Shown here in pieces: positions 1 through 10,240 of a stretch of 57,397 bases of DNA (its first letter is position 1; every line of letters begins with the position of its first letter). The DNA is taken from positions 107,254 through 164,650 of the forward strand of contig NPFB01000076.1 of NCBI GenBank assembly GCA_014084085.1, given 5' to 3'. The notes beneath the pieces were generated by a model. That model did not search any database. It worked only from the letters and a program-made list of their open reading frames with translations, and was not told the origin of the DNA. The stretch comes from Hondaea fermentalgiana. Lineage: Eukaryota > Sar > Bigyra > Thraustochytrida > Thraustochytriidae. The position numbers were made by a program, and so were the translations under genes.

Positions 1-58
1 TGGGGGGAGGACAAGCTCGTGTAAGATCTTCTTGCACATGACCACTGCCACTAAAGTC

Positions 59-420
59 GTCGATGTAAGAAGCAAGCCGCAACCGCAGCCGCTTCGGGGG
101 CAATTGCTCGACCACTCGGTCGGTCGATCGGTCGGTCGGTCGGTCGCCCGCCCGCTCGATGCGAGCGAGTATTATTTTATGTGTTCACCGGAGATGCGTG
201 AGCTCGCAGACGCACCGCACAGCCCAAGCAAGCCAGTAAGCAAGCTTTCTCTTATTTTTGTGTGATCGCAGTCGATGTAAGAAGCAAGCCGCAGCCGCCA
301 CCGCAGCCGCTTCGAGGCCAATGGCTCGGCCACTATGCGTGCACCCGCAGCCGCGCCGCACAGCCCAAGCGAGCCACAGCCAGCAAGCAAGCTTTCTTTA
401 TTTTTTTGTGTGATCGCATC
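59..420. repeat. imperfect direct repeat, two copies
   Basis: Two copies of one block lie back to back, at about 59-270 and 271-420. Both open with a GATGTAAGAAGCAAGCCGCA-type sequence followed by CCGCAGCCGCTTCG. Both contain a GCACAGCCCAAGC segment and end with AGCAAGCTTTCT, a T-rich run and TGTGTGATCGCA. The first copy is longer because it carries an extra GGTC tetranucleotide run near 116-150. I see no coding capacity and no terminal inverted repeats. Confidence 0.7.
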
Positions 421-1824
421 CGATGCCGCTCCGTGACCGACCGTGGCGACGGCGAGTGCCACTGCCAGCAGCAGTGCAGCAGCCACATGCCACCATCCAG
501 CAGCACGGTGCAAAGAGGGGGAAATTCCAAGCCCAACGCGCGACAGGAATAGAGCTTCAGGCTGTCCACCTTGCAGGTCTTTCGGTCCGGCGGTCCTCGC
601 AGCTGCAGAGGAAGTCCTGCCAAGTCTCGGCACAGACGCGCGAGTCTCTGCGATAATAGCTCCGCTGCGCCCAGCTGCAGCTGCAGCTTGATAGTGTGGC
701 TACTTGCCATGGTTGCTGTTAGCGCCAGCCGCCGCTGTCGCTGCCAGCGCCGACGTTGGCCTGGCGCGCGGCGCGGACGCGCGACGGCGTCAGCGACAGC
801 GACGTGCGTCTGGCCGGGCGGTGGCGGCTGCGGCCAGGCCCGAACTCTGTGCCGGAATTTCGCCAAGCCGTGCGGTTCTTTCGCGGGGCTCGTCGTGGAG
901 AGGCGCCATGGGCAGGGGACCTCGAGACCTCGACGGTACCGCAGCTGCAGAGCACGTAAATATTGTTGGCGGCGGCTGAGGCGCCGCGCCGCCCGCACGC
1001 GTTGGTAGCAGTGGCCGTTCGTCGTCAGACGATCGAGCGAGCGAGCGGTCGGCGTCCGCACGCCAAGAGACATCGCGCACATCTCTCTGTCGCGCGGCGC
1101 GAAGGGCTGCCGCCGCCTTCGTTCGTCACGCAGACGGCCGACCCTCGGCCGCCAGCCAGGTGCGTCGATGCGCGTCGCCCATTCCCCCCGTCCCTCGCTC
1201 CCTCCCTCCCTCGGGCGCCGCGCGTGATGCAGAACACAGCACGCAGACGCGCGCACGGGCGCCGAGCGGAGCCGACGGCGGCGGCGAAAGAAGGAGGGAA
1301 TTGAGGCGGGCCTCGGGAGTCAGGCGGCGAGATAGTTTTGCCTGCCTTAGTCTGTCCCGCACTGTCCCGCAATACGCCAGCTTCTAAGACGCGGAGCTGC
1401 GGGGCCGAGCGTCCTCCGCCGTGAAGAAAGTTGTCGGTCCCTGTCGAGTCTGCATGCTCTGTGGGGCGAAGCACCGAGAAAGTAGGGCAGCGAGAGGGGC
1501 AACGAGAGGGGCGGTGCAAGGGAGGGGGCGTGCTGCGGGAGAGCGGTGTGGCCGGTAGAGCGGGAGGGCGCGTAAAGGAATGGCACCGCTGTGGGAGTGA
1601 AGGTGCGACTGCTTCGTCCCCGACACACTACCACAGTTTCGGCGGTGCTTATCCCTCGTAAGGTTGGGAGGGAGGGAGGGGGGTGCGGTGGGCGCGGCTG
1701 TGAGGCGGGGAGGCAGAGGGCAGCGCAAAAGGAGAAGAAAGGAAAGGAGAGGAAAGGAGGCCAGCGGAGCAGAGCGCCAAACACGCATCGAGGACGCAGC
1801 ATCGAGAGCCCAAACCGTGCGAGC

Positions 1825-1945
1825 CGCCTCGCCTCGCTTCGCCTCGTCTCGCCTCGCCTTGCTTCGCCTCGAGCCGCCTCGGCCGGTCGCCCGCCCTCTC
1901 GCGCAGTGCAGCGCAGTGCAGCGCAGTGCAGCGCAGCGCAGGGCG
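1825..1945. repeat. pentamer and decamer tandem repeats
   Basis: A CGCCT-type pentamer array (about 1825-1880) is followed by three perfect copies of the decamer GCGCAGTGCA at 1901-1930 and a degenerate fourth. These are simple-sequence arrays in a gene-free flank. Confidence 0.8.
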
Positions 1946-2081
1946 AGCCCGCGTGCGGCGCAGGGAAGCAAGGGCTGCGAGCGAGGTCAGGCCTCGCGAC
2001 GGCCCGATCTGCGGAAGTCCGGAAAAGCCTCTCTTGGCCGCGCGAACGCGACCTGGGCAGGGCCGGCCGCGCAGTCTACGG

Positions 2082-2083
<2 letters not shown>

Positions 2084-2114
<31 letters not shown>
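2084..2114. repeat. CCAG tetranucleotide array
   Basis: An array of CCAG units. A second, shorter array of the same unit lies at about 2328-2354. Both explain the Pro-Ala-Ser-Gln and Trp-Leu-Ala-Gly runs in the spurious open frames over this region. Confidence 0.85.
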
Positions 2115-2747
2115 TGCCTGCTTGCTGGGGCCGCCCGCTCGCGTGGGTCGGTCGCCCGCCGGCTCCGCCTCCGCTCCTGCTTCCGCCAAGACTTCCGCGT
2201 CTCGCGCCGCGGCCGGGCGCGCGTCGAGGTCATTCTTTCTCGCGAGAGGCGCTGCTCTTTGGCTCGCGCATCGACCATCCATCAACCCATCGCTCGCCCT
2301 GCTCGCCCCGCCCAAAACGCTTTCTGCAGCCAGCCAGCCAGCCAGCCAGCCAGCTGCAGCTGCGCGCGCGGAGCGCAAAGCCCGCGAGCTCGAGCTCCTC
2401 GCGCCCCCGCTCCTCGCGCCCAGGCCCAGCCGGACGCGTTCGCAGGCAGGGCGCCCATCAGTGAAGGGCCCAAGCAGGCGGGCGCACGGGTGCGCCGCGG
2501 GCGTTATCCGCTGCGCGCAGGGTCGCGCGTCGACGGCGCAAGTGCGCTGCTGCTGCGCGCGCGCGGCCTCTCTCGCCGGCCGAGGAGCGAGCGTGAGGAG
2601 CTTGGCGAGCTTGCTCGGGCTTGCTCGAGCTAGCTCGCGCAAGGAAGGAAGGGCCGAGGAGGGAGGCGGAAGGAGAGCCGCGTGTGCCCGGGGACGGCCC
2701 TCGCTCGCAGGGGCCCCAACAGGAGAGACGTGGAAGGCTTCCCAAGG

Positions 2748-4739
2748 ATGCTCCAAGACGGCGCGACGGACGACCGCGAGGCGGCCCGGTCCGTTGGGAC
2801 GGCGGCCGTAAAACTGGCCTGCGGCTACGGACTTGGCGGCGGTTGCGGCGCAGCGGTAGCTGCAGATGACGCGACGGCCTCTGCGAGTGCTGCGGCTGAG
2901 TTCCACGGTGGAGGAAAAGGAAGAAGAAATCGTGGGGGCCCCAGCGACGAGGAGAAGCATGAGCTGCACGAGATCCGTAAGCTACACGAGCTGCAGGAAC
3001 AGGGGCTGCAAGGGCAAGCATATGGGCATGAAATGATACTGGAGGCGTCCCTGACACAGTCCGCGAGTTCGAGTGACTCCAAGAGAGGCGCCCTCGGACG
3101 CGCGCCGAGGGCCTCGGAAATGAGCCCCGCGGCGTCCCGAGCGCCCTCGGTGTCGACTGCGTCTGCTTCTTCTGCATCGGCGTCCTCCACGTCAGGAGAG
3201 GCGACCGATAACACATATGTGACGTTTGCGGGGCCTCCGGCATGTTTCCGCGTTACCGAGGAAGCGGAAAGTCCAGCGCGAGTCCGTGACAGTGGCAGCA
3301 GCCCGGGCCTTAAAGGCGACCGGTTTGAGAGCTTTGAGAACAGAAAAGTGTACGCAGCACGCGAGCTCACAGTCAGCTCTAATCCCCAACCAACGCGCGG
3401 CATCGGGGAACACCAAGAGGCCGAACGGTCGCAACGCTGCGCAAGCTCTACTGGCAAAGCCTTAGCTCAAGTCAAGGTCGGCCCCAGGAGCAGGACTCAG
3501 ACCGGCACAGACTTGCGTCCCGACAGCAGTGGCAGCAGCAACAACGACGACACCAATCACTGCAACAACTTCTACGAGGAGCCCGAAGAAGAAGAAGAAG
3601 AAGAAGAAGAAGAAGGACACGGTAAAGACAGTGACAGTCGTGGCGGTGGCGGTGGCGGTGGCGGTGGCTGCAACAGCGTCAACATCAACGACAAGCGCTG
3701 CGACGATCGAAACGAGCAAGAGGACATGGTCGTGGCCGGTCTCGCCGAAGCCTCGTTGACCGAAGAGGTGGTCGCCGAGATGGCAGGAGCAGAGACAACC
3801 TCGCCTACGCCACACTTTCTCAACGTGAGCGACTCACTACGCCTTGGACACAGAGAGCCCTGGGGACGGATCGTCGTCAAAGTCATTGACACCACCGAAA
3901 ATACTACAGAAGCCGTGACAATGGCACGGAACGAGCTCAAATTCTTTCGTCGTCAGGTCGAAAGCGATCAATCACAAACCGAACGCAACGATGTGCTCGC
4001 CAAGGGGCGATCTCACGTTATCAACATGCTCTTTTGGGAAACAAACGGACCCGAGATCCAACTGGGACTCGAACTCTGCCTCGGTGGAGACCTCTTCTCG
4101 GCCATGCACGTTGATCTTTTGTGCAAGCACGATGTGCGCCTCTACGCAGCCGAAATTGCTTCCGCAATCCACTTTGTGCATTCTCTTGGATTTCGCCATG
4201 GGGACGTCAAAGCCGAGAATGTTGCGCTCAGCGCAAGTGGACACTGCAAGCTCATCGATTTCGACCTTGCTCAGCATCTTGCGCCAGATCAGCTTTCTGT
4301 CAGCAGCTCGGGCTCACTCTTTTACGCCGCTCCAGAGGTACTGTGCCGGACGCCTCACCGCATGGAGAGCGACTGGTGGAGCTTTGGCGTGCTGGTGTAC
4401 GAGATGGCCTATGGTTTTATGCCCTTCGACCACGATGATCCGCAGACGCTTTGCGACATAATCTGTACCGAGGCCTTTCTTCATGGGACACCCTCGGAGA
4501 CAGCCACGCGAGATGAGGTCCTCGACCTCGAGTCCTTCATCGATGCTCTGCTCGACAAGGACGCCTCGACCCGTCTGGGTTCAACTTATGGCCTGCATGA
4601 GCTCGCTGCACACCCTTACCTCCGTGGGCCCGCAGTTGACGATCAGGGCAATGCTGACTCCGACGCGCCATGCACGCAGACAAGATGGTCTTGGCATGCC
4701 TTTTTGCACGGAAACCTTGCGCCTCATGGCTTCGCCTGA
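2748..4739 (+). CDS. Ser/Thr protein kinase, non-RD, with DFD in place of DFG
   Basis: The predicted protein has 663 residues from the ATG at 2748; the frame stays open upstream, so the start is a best guess. The first 370 or so residues are low-complexity: Ser/Ala-rich, a Glu run encoded by a GAA array near 3584-3616, and a Gly run. The kinase domain fills the C-terminal part. I see the beta-3 lysine (IVVKVID), an alpha-C glutamate (NELKFF), the catalytic loop HGDVKAEN, the metal-binding IDFDLA, an APE motif (YAAPEV) and DWWSFGVLVYEMAYG of subdomain IX. Lys, catalytic Asp, Asn and metal-binding Asp are all kept, so activity is plausible. The HRD arginine is Gly and the DFG glycine is Asp. 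No clear glycine-rich loop is visible. The overall pattern (GDLFSAM, SLFYAAPEVL) is AGC/CAMK-like, and I cannot place it in a named subfamily. Confidence 0.85.
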   Translation: MLQDGATDDREAARSVGTAAVKLACGYGLGGGCGAAVAADDATASASAAAEFHGGGKGRRNRGGPSDEEKHELHEIRKLHELQEQGLQGQAYGHEMILEASLTQSASSSDSKRGALGRAPRASEMSPAASRAPSVSTASASSASASSTSGEATDNTYVTFAGPPACFRVTEEAESPARVRDSGSSPGLKGDRFESFENRKVYAARELTVSSNPQPTRGIGEHQEAERSQRCASSTGKALAQVKVGPRSRTQTGTDLRPDSSGSSNNDDTNHCNNFYEEPEEEEEEEEEEGHGKDSDSRGGGGGGGGGCNSVNINDKRCDDRNEQEDMVVAGLAEASLTEEVVAEMAGAETTSPTPHFLNVSDSLRLGHREPWGRIVVKVIDTTENTTEAVTMARNELKFFRRQVESDQSQTERNDVLAKGRSHVINMLFWETNGPEIQLGLELCLGGDLFSAMHVDLLCKHDVRLYAAEIASAIHFVHSLGFRHGDVKAENVALSASGHCKLIDFDLAQHLAPDQLSVSSSGSLFYAAPEVLCRTPHRMESDWWSFGVLVYEMAYGFMPFDHDDPQTLCDIICTEAFLHGTPSETATRDEVLDLESFIDALLDKDASTRLGSTYGLHELAAHPYLRGPAVDDQGNADSDAPCTQTRWSWHAFLHGNLAPHGFA

Positions 4740-5412
4740 GCGCCACTTCAATCACCGTCAGAGCACGAGCGCTACATAATTATGCCTGCGCACCCACCCT
4801 CAGCACCACAGCTGGAAAGATTCCTTCCCAAGCAACAATTGTCGCACAGCATGAGTCGTAAGACCTTTACACGCTGCTTTTACGCCCGGCTTTCCATGCA
4901 CGGCATTGCTCGTGTGTCACATATATATCTATGCCTGAGCAACCAATGCCACACATAGAATTCGTCAGAGTGCCGTCACTATACCACACTTCATGTGATT
5001 TGGCCCGAGAAAGAACCCCTTGTCGGCCCATACCTTCTGCAATAGAATGAATTGTACTCAGACCAAGTCTCCACGAGATTGACCGATCTCGCCCTCCCAT
5101 GTATCAAGCTTACCTATGTCATGTATAGTAATATTGGATCCAATAAAGTTTTCTGTCCTATCCATCGCATAGGCCAAGAACAATCTTCGAGCCAATAGCT
5201 TTTCAGTTCCATCTCCCCCCGTCACATCGATGATCGTCACTGTTTTCTCGCGCAAAACGTTTTTTTCTTGTAATTGAAAATGTAAAATGGTCCCTCAAAC
5301 CGAAGCGCCTGTGGAGCTTGTCGCGGCATCTGTCCATCGGTAGTTCTCTCGCTCTCGTACCTAGTATCCTCAAACAAAGGTTTTGTTATCTGCTTTATTC
5401 AAAAATGTCTCA
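4740..5412. other. intergenic, convergent 3' flanks
   Basis: This spacer lies between the 3' ends of the kinase (+) and the phosphatase (-). It is less GC-rich than the surroundings and contains AATAAA-like runs (for example AATAAAG near 5140), which may serve polyadenylation. The short open frames here show no protein-like sequence. Confidence 0.5.
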
Positions 5413-6459
5413 TCAAGATATTGCACACATTCGTGACTTTGACCTTGGAAAAATGCGAACCAAGACACAGGAACAGTTGTCCTTGGTGCCTCGGCTAATG
5501 GCTTCCTCGATGAGCTGCGCAGCGACTTGGTCACACTTTTCAACAGCACTCTTACACCGTGCCTCGGGATCCTTATCGACAGCATTGAGACCTTTCCGGA
5601 CAAACTCAGCCGCTTCCGTGCGCGAAAAGACGTCCCAAATGCCATCGCACGCAATCAAGAGGAGCTGATCGTTCGGGTAGATCTCTTGCTGTTTGATGTC
5701 CGGAATTCCAGACACTAGATCCTCCGTAATAGGCTTCTCGGGCGTGCCCCATGAGGCAACCTTGGGCAACTTGAACGCAAAGTCCCCGAGGGAGCGGGTC
5801 ACGGCAAGGCTTCCCAAGACGCGCACCGAAGATGAGTCGGCTCGCATCGGCGGCGGCGCCACAAAACCGCCAGCATTTTCAATTCGAAGCTTCTCAGATT
5901 CCAAATGCGGGACATGATCATGACTCAAAGGAATGTAGCTTCCGTCCCTGCGCACCAGGAGAGTACGCGTGTCGCCAACGTTGGCACATGTGAGCGTTAT
6001 CTTGTCGTCGTATCGTCCGCTCATCACGACCACGGACGCCGTGCACCCGCTCTGGTACGTCAGAGTGTCCGCAAAGTTGCGGTCCAGATACTCGCGCAGC
6101 CTCTTGTCAGTCTCCGCAAAGACCTCGAGCAGCGCCAGCTCCGCGTCAGTTCCCGTCTTTTCGTGGCTTGCCAAGAGTTGCGGGATCGCGACGCTGCAAT
6201 AGTCCGCGCACGCGATGCCGCCGTGGCCGTCGAAGACCCCAAAGCAGCCAAGCACATTGTCCCGGGCATGCTCCACCGAGAGCTCCACGCTCTTCCGCCG
6301 CTCGCCGTGCGCCGACGCCGCGGTCAGCTGCTCCTCCACGGTCGCGTCGCTCGTGCTGAGAGCGCAGAACACCGAGGTGGCGTCCTCCATGGACTTGCGC
6401 TTGCCTATTCGCTCGCACACGCCCGTGGCGAGCGCCAGCGCCGGGACCTGCGAGGCCAT
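5413..6459 (-). CDS. PP2C-family Ser/Thr protein phosphatase
   Basis: This 348-residue protein starts at the ATG at 6459 and matches the usual size of a single-domain PP2C (PPM) phosphatase, a Mg/Mn-dependent enzyme that removes phosphate from Ser/Thr. The diagnostic motifs appear in order: RKSMEDA near the N-terminus, FGVFDGHGG (metal-binding Asp and Gly), CANVGDTRTLLV, SHDHVPHLESEKLRI, TRSLGDFAFK, LLIACDGIWDVFS and DNCSCVLVRIF near the C-terminus. The acidic residues that hold the two metal ions are therefore present. No signal peptide or membrane segment is visible, so it is probably cytosolic or nuclear. A single exon explains the whole domain. It is convergent with the kinase gene, with no evident functional link. 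Confidence 0.93.
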   Translation of the reverse strand: MASQVPALALATGVCERIGKRKSMEDATSVFCALSTSDATVEEQLTAASAHGERRKSVELSVEHARDNVLGCFGVFDGHGGIACADYCSVAIPQLLASHEKTGTDAELALLEVFAETDKRLREYLDRNFADTLTYQSGCTASVVVMSGRYDDKITLTCANVGDTRTLLVRRDGSYIPLSHDHVPHLESEKLRIENAGGFVAPPPMRADSSSVRVLGSLAVTRSLGDFAFKLPKVASWGTPEKPITEDLVSGIPDIKQQEIYPNDQLLLIACDGIWDVFSRTEAAEFVRKGLNAVDKDPEARCKSAVEKCDQVAAQLIEEAISRGTKDNCSCVLVRIFPRSKSRMCAIS

Positions 6460-7977
6460 CGTGCGAGCCGCGAGCGCCCCCGCGGCCGAGCGTGCGACGA
6501 AGGCCCTCCTCCCCGCCGCCGCCGCCCCGCTTGCATTGGTTTATGTCGCCTGCGCCGGAATTCAGGAGCGCAGCGAGCCTGACTTCGCTGGCCAGAGCCA
6601 GGTATAGAGTTAGTTAGCGAGCTAGCCGAGCTGGTTCCAATCCATGGGAGAAATGGAGTCCGCCAAGATGGATTTTCTGGCAGGTAGGAGAAGAGCGAAC
6701 GACATCCCGCGCCCGGCTTGGCTTTCTGCTCGATCCAGTATTTTCCCGTGCTGTACACGCATGGCTCCCGCGAAACCTGCAAGCGTGGATGCCAGGCAGC
6801 TGCAGGCCGTCTGGGGAGCTTGAACTCAGGCTTCAAGTTCGTGTGACTGACATGATCATCGAGGAAAAATTTGAGTTGCCGCGAAGAATGTGCGAGAGCC
6901 AAGGATCGCGGAGTCGGCCGCTCGCGGTCGGTTACTGGCGGGACAGGCGTGATGTAGCGGGTGCAGTGGCTGCGGTGGCTACGATGGCTACGCTTTCCTC
7001 TCGTTAATAAAAAAACAGGAAGCATTGCAGTAGGTAGCCTAAAAGTTTATTTATACTTGCATGGACACCCTGCGAGAGATCCGTTGCGGACGTGGAAAGC
7101 CTTGACTTATCGTATAGCTTGAGGGAGAGGAATCAAAAAGATAGATTCATGGTGGTTCCCTCGAGAGACTTCGCTTGGAATGAAGCAGGCCGGAATAATT
7201 GATTTTAATTAATAGTTGCCGGGAGACTTGGCAGCGCTGGCTCTGAGTGGCCCGCCGGCCCTGAGCGGCCCGCCTAGGAGAAGGAAAATTACCGTCGGTT
7301 CAAGCTCCGACTGCCTAAATCGCTTCCCATTGTGCAATTTCTAAAATCCATGTCTGGGGCCAAAAAGTCACGAAATTGTTCCAAATTCTTGTCGTCTACA
7401 ACGCAAGACATCGGGCTCGCGCTAGCGATAACCGCACGCGGCTTTCTCGGATCTGTGTCTACAAAAAGTCAGCACTGTAGTACGCAGAGAAATGCTGAAC
7501 AAGGACATCTGGAGCAATATAGGGTGAAATAGCAACGTATACGCCCGCAGTAATTGAATCAAGCTAGTCTCTGCGCACATTGATTCTGTAATGTGCAAGC
7601 CGAAGCTATAGTCATCTCTTTCGTCTCATGATAGATAGTGACAAGAAAGCTCTTGTTGTTGTATCGGGATGGAAATGATCGTCTTAGACCAAGCCCTAGA
7701 CTTCGTCTACTACACCCAGGCAGCCGCCACGAGAGATCTGTCTTGTTTCAAAAGTCTTACATTCCCTGGCATTACGTAAAGCCATCCTTGCGAGCAAGAG
7801 CTCGTCCGGCAGCAGCCTGAGGTCTTCCGTCCAAGAAGCTCAGTTGCGAAACTTCGAAAGGCATGGTCGTTAGGTTGGTGTCTTCCGTCGTGCGACGTCG
7901 ACCATACTATCAACACCAAACGCCCACCCCAGGTCGCTGAGCAGAGCGGGCTCGTGCGCGTGAGGCTTGACGCGACG
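6460..7977. other. intergenic, no supported gene
   Basis: This is the divergent spacer between the PP2C gene (-) and ORC1 (+). A 206-codon minus-strand frame at 6405-7025 overlaps the PP2C start and looks like random Arg/Pro/Ser sequence. At about 7241-7274 a 14-base unit CTGAGYGGCCCGCC occurs twice in tandem. Nothing else stands out. Both promoters presumably lie here. Confidence 0.5.
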
Positions 7978-10092
7978 ATGAAGCGCGCGAGGAGCCGCGA
8001 CGCCGGGCCGGCGCAGAAGAGAAGTCGCGGTGGCAACGATGGCGGAGACAAGAGCAGGTCCCGTGCAAGCGGCAGCGGCCATGGCCGGGCGAGGAGCAAC
8101 AAGGGCAAGGGCACGGGCAAGGGCAAGGGCAGGGGCAAGGAGCGCCGCTCGAACGTAAGCTGGCGAAGCAAGGTGGTCTGCGTGCACGACGGGGAAAAGT
8201 ACTACGAGGCGGTACGTATTGGCGACGAGGAATTTAAAGTGGGGGACTTTGTCTCTGTCCTTGTCCTCGATGCAGCAGGCAAAGAGACCGAGTCGCCAGC
8301 CGTGCTGGAAAGCATGTGGAGCTCGAACGGACCCGCCAAGGGCCCAATGTGCGAGGTGCGCTGGTTCGTAGACCCGCAGGAAACGCGAGCAGGCGTTGGC
8401 GACGAGTCCGAAGTCTTTGAGAGTGATAAAGTGGACGAATGCAGCATCGACGCCATCAACGGCCACGCGAGAATTGTCAGTGAAGAAGATTTTTGGGAGC
8501 GCACGCGCGATCAACCCCTCATCGGAGATGACGATGACGATGAAGATGATGATGCGAGTGCGAGCGACGAAAGCGATGGGAGTGATGCAGAGGAAAGTGA
8601 TGCCTCGAGCAAAACCGGTCGAAAGCATAGCAAGCGCAGCAAGCTCCTGTTCTGCAAAGACTTTTTTGCGGAAGAGCTTGAGATTATCAGACCCAGCACT
8701 CTTTTTACGCAAAAACGGCAGACGTACGCGTACAGCAAACGGCTTCGAGGTGTGAACTTGACAGCGTCCAAGCTCGGTGACTCCGAGGCCGACAAATTCT
8801 CGCGCGCCTTTCAGCAACTCCAACTCTCAGCAACGCCACCCAGCTTGCCGTGCCGTGACGCTGAGCGAGACACCATTCATACCTTCCTTCGTGATGCCAT
8901 CGCTGGAGGCGGCGCGGGTGGCGCGCTTTACATATCTGGCATGCCTGGCACAGGCAAGACGGCCACGGTGCACGAAGTCGTGCGCTCGCTACAACGGGAG
9001 GCGCGCAACGGGAGCCTCGCCGACTTTGACTTTGTCGAAATCAATGGAATGCGCCTGCCTCATCCATACCAGGCCTATACAGAGCTGCACAAGGCGTTAA
9101 CAGGCCAAAATGCCTCGCAAACGCGAGCAGCGCAACTGCTCGAACAGCGCTTCGCTGGCTCAAGCACTCGCGCGTCCTCTGCGCAGGCTTCTAGCACAAC
9201 TGACTCCCCGCGCACCTGCGTACTTCTCGTTGACGAGCTCGATTACATGGTTACCCGAAAGCAGACCGTTTTGTACAATCTTTTTGATTGGCCCACGCGC
9301 CCGAACGTGCACCTTGTTGTTGTCGGCATCGCCAACACAATGGATCTTCCCGAACGACTTTTACCGCGCATCGCAAGTCGTCTTGGCATGAGCCGTGTTG
9401 TCTTTCAAAGTTACACCCGCGACCAGCTGGAACGCATCATTCGCGCTCGTCTCGAGGGTCTCGACATCTTTGAGCAGGATGCTGTTCAGATGTCGGCGCG
9501 CAAAGTGGCTTCGCTTTCCGGAGACGTGCGTCGAGCCTTGCAAATTTGTCGTCGCGCCGCAGAAATATGCCAGCGCGACCACATGGCCCAGCGGGGTCTG
9601 GCGTCGTCATCAACATCGTCGATGGTGCCGGGAGCGTCGTTGTCTTCGTCGGACGCCGCTGCGGGCTCTTCCTCGCAGCAGCAGGATCCGCTGGTCTCAA
9701 TTGCGCACGTCAACCAAGCAGCCAAGGAGCTCAGCGATAACCTTTTGCTGCGTGCTCTGCAAAATGCCTCCTCGGCAACCAAGCTTCTTTTCGTGGCGCT
9801 TTTCAAGCATCTTAGCATTCATGGCGCTGACGAGGCAAGTCTTAGTGCGATTGCTCCTCGATTCCACGATCTCTGGCGCCAACACTGCATTCACACTCAA
9901 CAAAAGCACGAGCCATTGAGCCGTCATCAAGTTGTCCATCTTTGTCAACGCGTGGCCGCATCGCGCCTCCTCAAGGCGCGCCAAGCCCCAGACGAGCGCG
10001 ATCCGGTCATTCGTCCTGGACTCGAACTGGACGACATCCCCTACGTCCTCGCACGCGATGCTGTTTGCCAACCGTTTCTCCAGACCGTCTAG
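7978..10092 (+). CDS. ORC1: origin recognition complex subunit 1 (ORC1)
   Basis: The predicted protein has 704 residues from the ATG at 7978. ORC1 is the largest ORC subunit and an AAA+ ATPase that marks replication origins and helps load the MCM helicase in the nucleus. After a basic N-terminus (Lys/Gly/Arg-rich, about residues 1-60) comes a BAH-type domain at about 70-180 (YYEAVRIGDEEFKVGDFV, MCEVRWFVDP). An acidic linker follows, then FTQKRQTYAYSKRLRG, as in other ORC1 proteins. The AAA+ module shows Walker A GMPGTGKT, Walker B VLLVDELDYM, sensor-1 VVGIANTMDLPERLLPRI with an arginine-finger region SRLGM, and sensor-2 GDVRRALQICRRAAE. The last 150 residues fit the winged-helix domain. An inserted Ser/Gln-rich loop lies near 9590-9690. 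Length and domain order match fungal and animal ORC1. It reads as a single exon. Confidence 0.95.
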   Translation: MKRARSRDAGPAQKRSRGGNDGGDKSRSRASGSGHGRARSNKGKGTGKGKGRGKERRSNVSWRSKVVCVHDGEKYYEAVRIGDEEFKVGDFVSVLVLDAAGKETESPAVLESMWSSNGPAKGPMCEVRWFVDPQETRAGVGDESEVFESDKVDECSIDAINGHARIVSEEDFWERTRDQPLIGDDDDDEDDDASASDESDGSDAEESDASSKTGRKHSKRSKLLFCKDFFAEELEIIRPSTLFTQKRQTYAYSKRLRGVNLTASKLGDSEADKFSRAFQQLQLSATPPSLPCRDAERDTIHTFLRDAIAGGGAGGALYISGMPGTGKTATVHEVVRSLQREARNGSLADFDFVEINGMRLPHPYQAYTELHKALTGQNASQTRAAQLLEQRFAGSSTRASSAQASSTTDSPRTCVLLVDELDYMVTRKQTVLYNLFDWPTRPNVHLVVVGIANTMDLPERLLPRIASRLGMSRVVFQSYTRDQLERIIRARLEGLDIFEQDAVQMSARKVASLSGDVRRALQICRRAAEICQRDHMAQRGLASSSTSSMVPGASLSSSDAAAGSSSQQQDPLVSIAHVNQAAKELSDNLLLRALQNASSATKLLFVALFKHLSIHGADEASLSAIAPRFHDLWRQHCIHTQQKHEPLSRHQVVHLCQRVAASRLLKARQAPDERDPVIRPGLELDDIPYVLARDAVCQPFLQTV

Positions 10093-10240
10093 GCCCTATG
10101 CTTGTTTAGATCTGGTGCGCATTTCCAATAGAATTCTTTTTTAATTGAAACAATACTGTTGCGTATATACCAAGACTCTCCCTTTCCTTTCCATTTTCTT
10201 CTCATTCTCGTTCTCGTTCTCCTCCTTCTCACTCTCTCTT

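Larger units (their letters stand above)
1..2747. other. repeat-rich flank, no supported gene
   Basis: This stretch is very GC-rich and full of short tandem repeats. Open frames exist on both strands, including a 406-codon one at 1591-2811, but they translate to Ala/Arg/Ser/Pro-rich strings and to Pro-Ala-Ser-Gln runs that simply read through CCAG microsatellites. I see no domain, no conserved motif and no convincing splice pattern. The last part (about 2400-2747) probably holds the promoter and 5' leader of the kinase gene that follows. An undetected first exon of that gene cannot be excluded. Confidence 0.6.

Noticed and set aside
1591..2811. Plus-strand open frame of 406 codons and the minus-strand frame 2076-2969
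   Set aside because: Both consist of microsatellite translation (Pro-Ala-Ser-Gln, Trp-Leu-Ala-Gly runs) and random Arg/Ala sequence.
7270..7320. Possible tRNA B-box (GGTTCAAGCTCC)
   Set aside because: One base too long for the consensus, with no A-box or cloverleaf stems upstream. No tRNA or rRNA was found elsewhere by eye.
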